64,000 nucleotides of DNA, taken from VRUE01 sp963715455 (lineage in GTDB: Bacteria; Actinomycetota; Thermoleophilia; Solirubrobacterales; 70-9). A program made the translations under genes and the position numbers. The stretch is taken from the NCBI GenBank assembly GCA_963715455.1, contig OY970245.1, positions 1,302,001 to 1,366,000 of the forward strand, read 5' to 3'. This document shows, piece after piece, positions 1 through 7,902 of this stretch; position 1 is the first letter of the stretch; each line of letters begins with the position of its first letter. The notes under the pieces are model-generated. The model was not told the DNA's origin. It worked only from the letters and a program-made list of their open reading frames with translations, and searched no databases.

Positions 1-351
1 CGGGCCTCCGGCCAGCGGGTTGTCCACCCGGGCCACCCCCTCGAGCGCGCGCAGCTCGGTCGCGAGGCGCTTGGTCTCCGCCCGCAGCGCCGGCGAGCGC
101 AGCGCCAGGCGGCTCTCGCCGGCGGGCGGTGTGACTCGCACGACGATTCCGGGCATCGCGTCGCTGCCCGTCTTCTCAATCAGCAGCTCCTGCGCCCGAG
201 CGCTCTCGCTGGCCGGGTCGTTGAAGCCGGCCGCCTTGAGGTGCTGCTCCACGTCCCGGCTGAAGACGAAAGCGAGGACGGTGAAGGCGCCGACCGCGGC
301 GAGGACGAGCTTGGGATGCCTCCAGGTGAGACCGGCGACGCGACCGAACAT
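1..351 (-). CDS. MMPL-family exporter, N-terminal part (runs off the window)
   Basis: This is the first 117 residues of a protein that continues beyond base 1. It opens MFGRVAGLTWRHPKL, followed by one hydrophobic segment (about residues 14-30) and a soluble stretch with AGFNDPASESAQ-like sequence and a valine-rich strand. This start, a short Arg/Lys n-region followed by TM1 and then a periplasmic porter domain, is typical of MMPL/RND-type lipid or drug exporters of actinobacteria. The ATG at 351 is the natural start. There is no stop codon in the window, so length and substrate are unknown. It lies in the same direction as the ferredoxin/CoA-ligase genes, 25 bases downstream of the ferredoxin stop, so it may be cotranscribed with them. 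Confidence 0.75.
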   Translation of the reverse strand, partial: MFGRVAGLTWRHPKLVLAAVGAFTVLAFVFSRDVEQHLKAAGFNDPASESARAQELLIEKTGSDAMPGIVVRVTPPAGESRLALRSPALRAETKRLATELRALEGVARVDNPLAGGP

Positions 352-376
352 GGCGCGAGCCTAACGGGACGTTTGT

Positions 377-610
377 TTAGCGCTCGTAGAGCTTGATCAC
401 ACTTACGGAGCCCGTAGGCGCGGCGTCGACGCAGAGATTGCAGAGCACGCACTCGTCGAGGTTGGCTTCGACGACTTCGACGCCGGAGTCGGTCGCGGCG
501 AAGATGTCGACGGGGCAGACTTCTTCCAGCTTCTTGGCTAGCTCGGCGTCGGCGGCGACCGAGTTGTCGACCTCGACGTCGATGAAGACCCTGCTCAGCG
601 TCTCGCTCAT
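377..610 (-). CDS. Single [4Fe-4S] cluster ferredoxin-like protein
   Basis: A 77-residue acidic protein with an early CP (Cys32-Pro) and a later CxxCxxC (Cys54, 57, 60). These give exactly four ligands for one [4Fe-4S] cluster. The place where a two-cluster ferredoxin has another Cys-Pro is Ala-Pro here, so a second cluster is absent; the spacing recalls FixX-type ferredoxins. The ATG at 610 shares one base with the TGA of the upstream CoA-ligase alpha gene (TGATG), so translation is coupled. It probably carries electrons for an oxidoreductase connected with the CoA-ligase substrate, for example a 2-oxoacid:ferredoxin oxidoreductase. No such enzyme is in the window and this is inference. Confidence 0.85.
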   Translation of the reverse strand: MSETLSRVFIDVEVDNSVAADAELAKKLEEVCPVDIFAATDSGVEVVEANLDECVLCNLCVDAAPTGSVSVIKLYER

Positions 611-1527
611 CAGGCAGTAACCCCCAGCTTCTGCTTGACCGCGTCGGGAATCTCGTCGATGCGCTCGACCACGCGGATACCGGCCGCTTCCAGCCGGGCG
701 ATCTTCTCCGTCGCCGTGTCCTCGACACCCTCGACGATCGTGCCGGCGTGGCCGAAGCTCATCCCCTTCATCTCCTCGTCGTCCATGAACTTGCCGGCCA
801 TGAAGGCGACGATCGGCAGGCGGCTGTCGTTCTCCTTCACCCACTCGGAGAGCTGCGCCTCCATGCGGCCCCCGGGCTCGGTGTAGATCACGATCGCCTG
901 GGTCTGCTCGTCGGCCTCGAAGTAGGGCATCAGCTCGGCATAGGTGGAGCCGATGATCGCGTCGCCGCCGATCGAGACGGCGGTCGAGACGCCCAAGCCT
1001 GCCTGGGTCAGCGAGGAGGAGATCTCGGTGGTCATGCCGCCCGAGCGGCTCATCACGCCGACGGGGCCGGGCGCGTAGGCCTTCGCGGCATCCTTGGCGG
1101 GACCGCCGATGCCGCCCATCTTGCAGACCTCGGGGACGATCAGGCCGAGGCAGTTGGGGCCGATGATGCGCGCCCCGCGCAGGTTGGCCAGCTCGACCAT
1201 CTGGGCGACGTCGCGGCGCGGGATGCGCTCGGTGACGATGACGATCAGCTTGATGCCGTTCTCGATCGCCTCGAGCACGGCGTCCTTGGTGAAGGCGGGG
1301 GGGACGGTGACGACCGAGCCGTCGATCGGGGCGCCGTGGTTCTCGACCGCCTGGGCGACGGTGTCGAAGACCGGCACGCCGTGCACCTCGCGGCCCTTGC
1401 GGCCGGGGGTGACGCCGCCGACCACCTTGGAGCCGTAGTCGAGGCACTCCCTGGTCAGGTTGACCGCCTCGCGGCCAGTGATCCCCTGGACAATGAACGT
1501 CGTCTCCTTGGAGAGCAGGATGCTCAT
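610..1527 (-). CDS. sucD: Succinyl-CoA synthetase-type CoA ligase, alpha subunit
   Basis: A 305-residue protein of the usual length for the alpha subunit of ADP/GDP-forming acyl-CoA synthetases. The N-terminal CoA-binding Rossmann domain starts with FIVQGITGREA and contains VTPGRKG. The C-terminal ligase domain carries the phosphohistidine region SFGHAGTI (His about residue 248). The partner beta subunit lies two genes upstream (2074-3291), with a cupin gene in between, which is an unusual order. The ATG has a good ribosome site (GGGAG) and a hairpin sits just upstream of it. Substrate could be succinate, malate (as in malate thiokinase) or another dicarboxylate. The local ethylmalonyl-CoA pathway makes both succinyl-CoA and malate plausible. 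Confidence 0.85.
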   Translation of the reverse strand: MSILLSKETTFIVQGITGREAVNLTRECLDYGSKVVGGVTPGRKGREVHGVPVFDTVAQAVENHGAPIDGSVVTVPPAFTKDAVLEAIENGIKLIVIVTERIPRRDVAQMVELANLRGARIIGPNCLGLIVPEVCKMGGIGGPAKDAAKAYAPGPVGVMSRSGGMTTEISSSLTQAGLGVSTAVSIGGDAIIGSTYAELMPYFEADEQTQAIVIYTEPGGRMEAQLSEWVKENDSRLPIVAFMAGKFMDDEEMKGMSFGHAGTIVEGVEDTATEKIARLEAAGIRVVERIDEIPDAVKQKLGVTA

Positions 1528-1540
1528 CTATTGCTCCCTT

Positions 1541-1576
1541 CCGACATTGACCCCACCAGGGTGTGGTGAATGTCGG
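1541..1576. promoter_or_regulatory. Stem-loop before the CoA-ligase alpha start
   Basis: Inverted repeat with arms CCGACATT (1541-1548) and AATGTCGG (1569-1576) and further pairing inside (CCACC with GGTGG-like bases). It lies in the 70-base gap between the cupin stop and the alpha-subunit start, directly upstream of the ribosome binding site, so it could act as a processing or attenuation hairpin that balances expression within the operon. Function is inferred only from position. Confidence 0.45.
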
Positions 1577-1597
1577 ATACGCGTGTGTCGAGCTTGC

Positions 1598-2077
1598 TCA
1601 CGCCGGCTCCTCCTCGCCCTCGAAGTAGTCGACTTGATCGGCGAGACGGAAATGGACCCAGATCCCGCCGCCCTCCGGGCGCCGCTCGCAGGCTGCAATC
1701 GTCTGCGAGTCGGGACGCACGATGATGTCGGGCTGCTGGTTGGAGACCGCCAGGAAGCGAACGGGCTTCTCGGTGCGATTGACGATCTGGTGCGCGCCCT
1801 CCTCGCCGCAGGGAAAGGAGACGACCTCTCCCTCGTCGAGCTCGCGCCATCCATCCGGGGTGCGAAGAGATGGCGCGCCGTCGAGCACGATCAGCAGCTC
1901 CTCCTCGGCTACGTGCCAGTGATATGGATAGGCAGTCTGGCCCTCGGGCAACTCCCAGAGGCTTGCACCGACCTTCTTGCTGCCTGCCTGGCGTCCGATG
2001 CGGGCTCGCAGGCACTTGAAGCCGGGGTGTTCCCGCCCCTCATCGAAAACCGGCTCCTTGATCGTCACCGAGCTCAT
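1598..2077 (-). CDS. Cupin-domain protein
   Basis: A 159-residue cupin. The first cupin motif is visible around residues 48-70 (PYHWHVAEEELLIVLDG: two His and a Glu as metal ligands), and the second as GEEGAHQIVNRTE with a His. The ATG at 2077 overlaps the stop of the CoA-ligase beta gene by 4 bases (ATGA), so it is part of the same operon. Cupins of this size are often small sensors, isomerases or dioxygenases; nothing here fixes the reaction. Its insertion between the beta and alpha subunits of one enzyme suggests a role tied to the same metabolite. Confidence 0.8.
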   Translation of the reverse strand: MSSVTIKEPVFDEGREHPGFKCLRARIGRQAGSKKVGASLWELPEGQTAYPYHWHVAEEELLIVLDGAPSLRTPDGWRELDEGEVVSFPCGEEGAHQIVNRTEKPVRFLAVSNQQPDIIVRPDSQTIAACERRPEGGGIWVHFRLADQVDYFEGEEEPA

Positions 2078-3291
2078 GTCGGGGCCCCCTGGATCTTCGA
2101 AACGGCGCGGCCCGCGGCCTCCCACATCGAGACCGAGCGGTCGCAGTACTCGACTCCGTAGCGCTCGAGGATCTTGAAGCCCTCGTCCTCCCAGGCGCCG
2201 GGGATGCGGAAGATGGCGATCGTCTCGCCGGGGTCCTTGCCCAGCTCCAGGCAGGCCTTGATCACGCCGCGGGCGACGATGTCGACCCGCGTGTTGGAGA
2301 CGATCGACATCATCACGGCGATCTTCTCGACGCCGTCCTTTTCCAGCACCTCCTTGGCCAGGCCGCAGGCCTTTGCCACCGAGGGATTGCCACCGATCTC
2401 CGAGTAGTTGGCGGGCTTGCCGCCCTGGCTGCGCACCGCGTCGGTCAGGGTCAGCGAGCCGCCGCCGGCGCCGATCACCAGGCCGAGGTTGCCCTCGAAG
2501 CCGTGGTCCTTGCCCTGGATCACGCCGCGGTGGTCGGCGGCGTCGATCGCCGCCACGTGGCGCTCGAAGTCGGAGGGCTCGTAGGTCTCGCGGGTGTCCT
2601 CCTCGGCGATCTCGAGCTGCTTGCGCAAGAGGCCCTTCTGGCGACCGACCGCCTCGTTCTCCATCTCCATGTGGGCGTCGAGGGCGACGAAGCTGCCGTC
2701 GGTGAGCTCGGCCAGCGGGTTGATCTCGGCCAGGGTCATGTCGTTGTCGCGGAAGAGCCGGGCGAGCCGGGCGAGCACCGGCGTGGCGCGGTTGAGCTGC
2801 GAGCCCGTGACCCCGGTGGCGGCGACGACCTGCTTGGCCTCGAAGTCGGCGATCGGCAGGAGGTTGGAGACATGGCCGCGGCCGACGTGGTCGGGGTGGG
2901 TCTCGGCGACCTCCTCGATGTCGATGCCGCCCATGTCGCTGAACAGCATCAGCGGCTGCTTCGCGGTGCCGTCCCAGACGACCCCTGCGTAGTACTCCTG
3001 CTTGACCTCGGCTTTCGGGTCGACCAGGACACCGCGCGGCATCTGGCCGTTGATCTCCAGCTTGAGGATGTCCTCGGCATGGGCAGCCGCCTCATCCGGC
3101 GTATCAGCGAACTTGACGCCGCCGGCCTTCATCCGCCCGCCGCTCAGCACCTGCGACTTGATCACGACAGGGCCGCCAATCTCTTCAGCGACCGAACGCG
3201 CTTCCTCGGCGGTCGTGCAGAACCCGTACTTGGTGACCGGGATCCCGGCCAACTCGACGATCTTCCTTGCCTCGTACTCGAAGAAGCGCAT
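2074..3291 (-). CDS. sucC: Succinyl-CoA synthetase-type CoA ligase, beta subunit (ATP-grasp)
   Basis: A 405-residue protein starting MRFFEYEARKIVELAGIPV, the usual opening of the ATP-grasp domain of CoA-ligase beta subunits (family length about 390-400). Visible family signatures include VVIKSQVLSGGRMKAGG, the Mg/ATP region LAEINPLAEL and the ligase-domain loop NPSVAKACGLA. The C-terminal end is divergent from typical SucC: the usual V-R-L-x-G-T-N region reads IFRIPGAWEDEG. The substrate may therefore not be succinate. It is the first gene of the minus-strand set beta, cupin, alpha, ferredoxin. A longer open frame continues upstream, but the conserved start and the family length argue for the ATG at 3291. 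Confidence 0.85.
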   Translation of the reverse strand: MRFFEYEARKIVELAGIPVTKYGFCTTAEEARSVAEEIGGPVVIKSQVLSGGRMKAGGVKFADTPDEAAAHAEDILKLEINGQMPRGVLVDPKAEVKQEYYAGVVWDGTAKQPLMLFSDMGGIDIEEVAETHPDHVGRGHVSNLLPIADFEAKQVVAATGVTGSQLNRATPVLARLARLFRDNDMTLAEINPLAELTDGSFVALDAHMEMENEAVGRQKGLLRKQLEIAEEDTRETYEPSDFERHVAAIDAADHRGVIQGKDHGFEGNLGLVIGAGGGSLTLTDAVRSQGGKPANYSEIGGNPSVAKACGLAKEVLEKDGVEKIAVMMSIVSNTRVDIVARGVIKACLELGKDPGETIAIFRIPGAWEDEGFKILERYGVEYCDRSVSMWEAAGRAVSKIQGAPT

Positions 3292-3325
3292 TGCGGCGCG
3301 GAACCCTATCCAACGACGTGGTTGG

Positions 3326-3406
3326 CGGGCGGGTCCTGTCATGGGGCAGGGGGGCCTGCGGGCGAGGTTTACGTCCTCGACCCCCCTGCCCCATGCCACC
3401 CGCCCG
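3326..3406. repeat. Large inverted repeat between divergent genes
   Basis: Perfect 15-bp inner arms at 3340-3354 and 3381-3395 (the left arm begins CATGGGGC), outer arms CGGGCGGGT (3326-3334) and ACCCGCCCG (3398-3406), and a small inner hairpin CGAGG/CCTCG (3363-3367, 3375-3379). It occupies the 144-base divergent gap between the CoA-ligase beta gene and the DUF4333 lipoprotein gene, 35 bases from one start codon and 30 from the other. It could be a regulatory hairpin or a small palindromic element. Confidence 0.7.
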
Positions 3407-3435
3407 AGAAGCGCTTGATTGAGATACTGCCTCCG

Positions 3436-3729
3436 ATGAGGCGGTTCTCCGTGTTGCTCGGCGCTATAGCTTTGATTGCCCTGGCCGGCTGCGGAGGGAC
3501 GGTGATCGACAGCACCAAGGCTGAGGACACTATCCAGGCGGATCTCTCGAAATCCCTGGAAACCAAAGTCAAATCGGTCGACTGCCCCCCTGATGTCGAG
3601 GTCGAGAAAGGCGCCACCTTCAGCTGCGACATGACGCTTGCCGGGGGTGAAGAGCAGATCATTACTCTGAGGATCGAGAACGAGGATGCCGACCTCAACG
3701 TGACCGATCTCCGTCCGGCCAATGAATAA
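3436..3729 (+). CDS. DUF4333-type lipoprotein
   Basis: A 97-residue exported protein. The N-terminus is MRRFSV plus a hydrophobic stretch ending in the lipobox LAGC (Cys19), so it should be a lipoprotein on the outer face of the membrane. The mature part contains the DUF4333 pattern: a VDCPPDV Cys and a second Cys in TFSCDM, about 14 residues apart and able to form a disulphide, followed by beta strands. The role of the family is unknown. It runs directly into the PEPCK gene: its stop is 10 bases before the ATG chosen there. Confidence 0.8.
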   Translation: MRRFSVLLGAIALIALAGCGGTVIDSTKAEDTIQADLSKSLETKVKSVDCPPDVEVEKGATFSCDMTLAGGEEQIITLRIENEDADLNVTDLRPANE

Positions 3730-3739
3730 AGTGCCGCGG

Positions 3740-5548
3740 ATGAGCCAAACCATCGCGGCCGCAGCGCCGACCACGCACGCAAAGCTCCTCGACTGGGCTG
3801 GGGAGATCGCAGACTTGACCCAGCCCGACGCCGTCCACTGGTGCGACGGCTCGGCCGAGGAGTACGACTCCCTCGCGCAGACCCTGATCGACGCGGGCAC
3901 CTTCGAGCGCCTTTCCGACGCCAAGCGTCCCAACTCCTATTTGGCCCTCTCCGACCCGGCAGACGTCGCCCGGGTCGAAGACCGCACCTTCATCTGCGCT
4001 GAGAACGAGGTTGACGCCGGCCCGACCAACAACTGGCGCGACCCGGCCGAGATGCGCGGGCTGCTGAACGGCCTCTTCGAGGGCTGCATGCAGGGCCGCA
4101 CGATGTACGTCGTGCCCTTCTCGATGGGCCCGCTGGGCTCGCCGATCGCCCACATCGGTGTGCAGCTCACCGACTCCCCCTACGTCGCCGTCTCGATGCG
4201 GATCATGACCCGCATGGGCAAGGGAGCGCTCGAGGTGCTGGGCACCGAAGGCGAGTTCGTCCCCTGCGTGCACTCGGTCGGCATGCCCCTCACCGACGGC
4301 GGCGAGGACGTCTCCTGGCCCTGCAACGAGGACAACAAGTACATCGTCCACTACCCCGAGACGCGCGAGATCTGGTCCTTCGGCTCGGGCTATGGCGGCA
4401 ACGCCCTGCTCGGCAAGAAGTGCTTTGCGCTGCGCATCGCCTCGGCCATGGCCCGCGATGAGGGCTGGCTGGCCGAGCACATGCTGATCCTCAAGCTGAC
4501 TTCGCCCGAGGGTGCGGTCAAGTACATCACCGCCGCCTTCCCCTCGGCTTGCGGCAAGACCAACCTGGCGATGCTGATCCCGACGATCCCCGGCTGGAAG
4601 GTGGAGACGGTCGGCGACGACATCGCCTGGATGAAGTTCGGCAAGGACGGCCGTCTTTACGCGGTCAACCCCGAGGCCGGCTTCTTCGGCGTCGCGCCGG
4701 GTACCGGCGAGGCGACCAACCCCAATGCGATGCGCACGATTGAGAGCAACTCGATCTTCACCAACTGCGCCAAAACCGATGACGGCGACGTCTGGTGGGA
4801 GGGAATGACCGAGGAGCCCCCGGCGCACCTGATCGATTGGCACGGCGAGGACTGGACGCCTGAGTCCGAGACGCCCTCTTCGCACCCCAACGCGCGCTTC
4901 ACGACGCCCGCGGCGCAGTGCCCGACGATTGCCCCCGAGTGGGAAGACCCCGCCGGCGTGCCGATCGACGCTTTCCTCTTCGGCGGTCGCCGCGCCACGG
5001 TGGTGCCGCTCGTCCAGGAGGCTTTCGACTGGGAGCACGGTGTCTTCCTCGCCGCGACGATGTCTTCGGAGACGACCGCTGCGGCCGCCGGTGACGTCGG
5101 CGCCCTGCGCTTCGACCCGATGGCGATGCTGCCCTTCTGCGGCTACAACATGGGCGACTACTTCGCCCACTGGCTGAAGACCGGCAAGCGCGGGGATGCC
5201 GAGCTGCCGCGCATCTTCTACGTCAATTGGTTCCGCAAGGACGCCGAGGGCAAGTTCCTCTGGCCGGGCTTCGGCGAGAACAGCCGCGTGCTCGAGTGGG
5301 TCTTTCGTCGCTGTGAGGGCAAGGCCGAGGCGGTCGAGACGCCGATCGGCCTGCTGCCGGCAGAGGGCGCGATCAACACCGAGGGCCTCAACATCGACGC
5401 GGCGGCGATGAGCGAGCTGCTCACCGTCGACGAGGACCTGTTGCGTCAGCAGCTACCGCAGCTCGAGGAGCACCTGGCCAAGTTTGGCGACCGCCTCCCC
5501 GCTGAGTTGAGCGAGCAGCTGCAGGCTCTCAAGACCCGCCTGGGCTGA
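3740..5548 (+). CDS. pckG: Phosphoenolpyruvate carboxykinase (GTP)
   Basis: A 602-residue protein, the usual size of GTP-dependent PEPCK (oxaloacetate + GTP to PEP + CO2 + GDP), the first committed step of gluconeogenesis. Diagnostic motifs: the P-loop PSACGKTNLAM, the GSGYGGNALLGKK substrate loop, the upstream MGPLGSPI, and FGGRRATVVPL. It is soluble and cytoplasmic. An in-frame ATG at 3722 would add six residues and overlap the preceding stop; 3740 (MSQTIAA) looks better by family alignment, but neither has a strong ribosome site. In this window it is the natural outlet of C4 acids produced by the ethylmalonyl-CoA pathway genes downstream. Confidence 0.95.
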   Translation: MSQTIAAAAPTTHAKLLDWAGEIADLTQPDAVHWCDGSAEEYDSLAQTLIDAGTFERLSDAKRPNSYLALSDPADVARVEDRTFICAENEVDAGPTNNWRDPAEMRGLLNGLFEGCMQGRTMYVVPFSMGPLGSPIAHIGVQLTDSPYVAVSMRIMTRMGKGALEVLGTEGEFVPCVHSVGMPLTDGGEDVSWPCNEDNKYIVHYPETREIWSFGSGYGGNALLGKKCFALRIASAMARDEGWLAEHMLILKLTSPEGAVKYITAAFPSACGKTNLAMLIPTIPGWKVETVGDDIAWMKFGKDGRLYAVNPEAGFFGVAPGTGEATNPNAMRTIESNSIFTNCAKTDDGDVWWEGMTEEPPAHLIDWHGEDWTPESETPSSHPNARFTTPAAQCPTIAPEWEDPAGVPIDAFLFGGRRATVVPLVQEAFDWEHGVFLAATMSSETTAAAAGDVGALRFDPMAMLPFCGYNMGDYFAHWLKTGKRGDAELPRIFYVNWFRKDAEGKFLWPGFGENSRVLEWVFRRCEGKAEAVETPIGLLPAEGAINTEGLNIDAAAMSELLTVDEDLLRQQLPQLEEHLAKFGDRLPAELSEQLQALKTRLG

Positions 5549-5569
5549 GCGCTCGACCAGGGAGAGCGC
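5549..5569. terminator. Probable terminator between convergent genes
   Basis: Short hairpin GCGCTC/GAGCGC immediately after the PEPCK stop, followed by a second CCCCGC/GCGGGG hairpin reaching into the end of the convergent hydrolase gene. There is no T tract, so this is a weak call based on position and symmetry. Confidence 0.35.
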
Positions 5570-5575
5570 CCCGCT

Positions 5576-6679
5576 TCAGGGCGGGGGCGGAATCCAGGTG
5601 GGCGGCGGGATCGGGCTGGCCTCGATGTGCTGGAACTCGTTGGGCCGGTAGAGCGGGGCCTGAATCGCCTTGGCGAAGGCCTTCTTGGACGCCTTCGAGC
5701 TCTCGATCGGCCAGCGCATGCCGCGATCGTTTTCCTCGAACCAGAGCACGGCGCGGACTTTCGGGTAGCGCTTGGGGATCGCCTTGAACATGTCCTTGAT
5801 CCAGGCCGCCTTCGAGCCGCCGCGCTCTTCGGAGGCTATCTCGCCGATCATCATCGGCTTGCGGGGGGCCAGCTTGCGCACCCGGTTGTAGCTTTCCCGA
5901 TAGACCTGATCGAAGGTCATCCAGCCGGCCGAGTTTTTCGTCTTGCCCCAGTTGAAGCCGTCGAGGCAGGTCCAATCGACATAGGCGTTGCCGGGGTAGA
6001 GGCGACCGAGCGGCGTCAGTCTGCGGGTGAAGTCGACGTTTGGGCACCAGACCCAGGTCGCCTTGGTCGCGCCGACTTCGGCGAAGATGTCGTGCACGTG
6101 GCGCCAGGCCTTGACGAAGTCGCCGGGCTTGTTGCCGTTGACGCCCTCGCCCCAGGGGAACCAGAAGCCGTTCATCTCCTGATCGAAGCGCAGGAAGAAG
6201 GACTCGTCCCACTCCTTGACCTGCTCGGCGAAGCCGCGGATGTAGGCGTCGTGGGCACCGCGGGCGACGTCCTTGAGCTGGAAGCTCGGCTCCTTGAGGC
6301 TCTTCGGGGTGGGCACCGATTGCGAGGACCAAGTGAGCAGCGGGATCGTGCCGCGCTGGCGCAGGGCCTCCATCGCCTGAGTCGGGAAGGGGAAGTACTC
6401 GCAGCCCGAGCGACAATCGGCGAAGGCCGAGGAGAAAGCGAGGATCGAGGCGCCCTTTTTGGCCATGCCCTCGAACTTGGTCAGCGCGTTCATGTCCCAG
6501 GGCGGCGCCTGGCCCGTGAGCTGTTTGCCGATCTGCGCGCCCCAGTAGAGCGGCTGCGCCGCCTTGGCCTCGCCTGGAGCCGCCGCGGGCGCCACCAGGA
6601 GGCAGAGCAGCAGGCTGGTCCCGGCGAAGAGCGTGGCCGCTCGCGTCATCACGGAGCTCTTGTCGGCCTTGAGGCGCAT
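5576..6679 (-). CDS. Secreted GH26-family glycoside hydrolase (paralog 1)
   Basis: A 367-residue exported protein. The start MRLKADKSS leads into a hydrophobic signal segment (about residues 12-40). The rest is a TIM-barrel hydrolase of the GH26 kind: FFLRFDQEMNGFWFPWG holds the acid/base Glu, the ATWVWCPN strand follows, and MMIGEIAS holds the likely nucleophile Glu. GH26 enzymes cleave beta-mannans and related beta-glycans by retention. The gene is the last of five paralogs on this strand (next one 4 bases upstream) and sits in an exopolysaccharide locus, so trimming of the cell's own polymer is likely. An in-frame start at 6712 would overlap the neighbour by 29 bases, and 6649 is also possible. 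C-terminus ends in Pro-rich WIPPPP. Confidence 0.8.
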   Translation of the reverse strand: MRLKADKSSVMTRAATLFAGTSLLLCLLVAPAAAPGEAKAAQPLYWGAQIGKQLTGQAPPWDMNALTKFEGMAKKGASILAFSSAFADCRSGCEYFPFPTQAMEALRQRGTIPLLTWSSQSVPTPKSLKEPSFQLKDVARGAHDAYIRGFAEQVKEWDESFFLRFDQEMNGFWFPWGEGVNGNKPGDFVKAWRHVHDIFAEVGATKATWVWCPNVDFTRRLTPLGRLYPGNAYVDWTCLDGFNWGKTKNSAGWMTFDQVYRESYNRVRKLAPRKPMMIGEIASEERGGSKAAWIKDMFKAIPKRYPKVRAVLWFEENDRGMRWPIESSKASKKAFAKAIQAPLYRPNEFQHIEASPIPPPTWIPPPP

Positions 6680-6683
6680 CGGA

Positions 6684-7853
6684 TCAGCGCGGCGGTCCGA
6701 TCGGGCCGCCAATGGCCCCAGCGAAGACGTTGGTCTGGTAGGCGCTATGGCGGATTCCCTTGGCGAAGGCGCGCGTCGCTGCCGGAGAGGTCTCCAGCGG
6801 CCAGTCGATACCCCGGTCGACCTGGTCGAACCAGATTAGACCGCGAATGCGACGGTAGTCGGTGCGCAGCATCTTGAACATGTCTTTGATCCAGCGAGCC
6901 TTTTCCCGGTGACCGCCGGTCGAGGCCAGCTCGGCGAGCACCATTGGCTTGCTCGGCGCGATCTTGGTGGTGATCCGCTTATAGGTCTTGCTGAAGATTT
7001 CGTCGAACCAGCGCCAAGGATGGGGGTTGGTCGGGTTGCTGGCCCAGTTGAAGCCGTCGAGGCAGGTCCAGTCGACGTACTCATCGCCAGGGTAAAGCTG
7101 GGCGAGCGGCTGGAACTGGCGCTTCTCGTCGACGTAGGGGCACCAGACCCAGGTCGCATTGGTCGCGCCAACCGAGGTGAAGATGTCGTGCACGTGGCGC
7201 CAGACGGCGATCGACTCTCCCGGCCCGTTGCCGTTGACGCTCTCCGCCCAAGGAAACCAGTCGCCGTTCATCTCCCAGTTGAAGCGCAGGAAGAAGGGGT
7301 GGCCCCAGGCGGCGGCATCGCTGGCGAGTTCGCGGATGTAGGAGTCGTAGGTACCGGCCAGCACGTCGGCGAGCTGGAAGTCGGGCATGTGCATATTCAG
7401 CGACGGCTCCGCCGAGGTCGACTGCGAAGCCCAATTGAAGAAGGGGATCGCGCCGAAGTTGCGCACGTTCTCCATCGCTTCGATCGGGAAGGGGAAGAAG
7501 GAGCATTCCTCGCCAGGGGGGCAGTCGGCGAAGGGCGAGCTGACGGCGACCAGCGAGGGCGCCTTGCCGACCAAGCTGGAGAAGATGTGCACCGCGCTCA
7601 TATCCCAGGGTGGCTCGGTGCCGTTGATCTGCCTGCCGATCCAAGCCCCCCAGAGGCTGGGCCGCGGCTTGGCGTGCTTCTTCTTTTTCTTCTTCTGCTT
7701 GGCGCCTTTCGGGCTGTGCTCGTGGCCCGGGTGCGCCGAGGCGCCGGTGGGCAGCGCCAGGCTGGCGACGAGCAGGGCGGTTATCGCGGCGAGCGCGAGC
7801 CGGCGTTTTGCCGGGCCCCTGCGGGTTCGGGATGTCGTGATCGCGGCGTGCAT
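6684..7853 (-). CDS. Secreted GH26-family glycoside hydrolase (paralog 2)
   Basis: A 389-residue paralog. The signal peptide ends near ASA/HPGHEH (about residue 41), then comes a strongly basic linker with seven consecutive-type lysines (KQKKKKKKH) that could hold the enzyme on acidic polymer or the cell wall. Catalytic residues are conserved: HPFFLRFNWEMNGDWF (acid/base) and PMVLAELAS (nucleophile). It is followed after 4 bases by paralog 1, so the two are probably one transcript. It keeps the AWIGRQINGTEPPWDM opening shared by the whole group. Confidence 0.8.
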   Translation of the reverse strand: MHAAITTSRTRRGPAKRRLALAAITALLVASLALPTGASAHPGHEHSPKGAKQKKKKKKHAKPRPSLWGAWIGRQINGTEPPWDMSAVHIFSSLVGKAPSLVAVSSPFADCPPGEECSFFPFPIEAMENVRNFGAIPFFNWASQSTSAEPSLNMHMPDFQLADVLAGTYDSYIRELASDAAAWGHPFFLRFNWEMNGDWFPWAESVNGNGPGESIAVWRHVHDIFTSVGATNATWVWCPYVDEKRQFQPLAQLYPGDEYVDWTCLDGFNWASNPTNPHPWRWFDEIFSKTYKRITTKIAPSKPMVLAELASTGGHREKARWIKDMFKMLRTDYRRIRGLIWFDQVDRGIDWPLETSPAATRAFAKGIRHSAYQTNVFAGAIGGPIGPPR

Positions 7854-7902
7854 GCCAGGCGGACGGAGCAGTGTACGGTGCGTTAACCCGGGTCTCGTTG
7901 GA

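Noticed and set aside
3695..5170. A 491-codon minus-strand frame
   Set aside because: Opposite PEPCK, rich in His/Arg/Val as expected for a shadow of GC-rich coding DNA.
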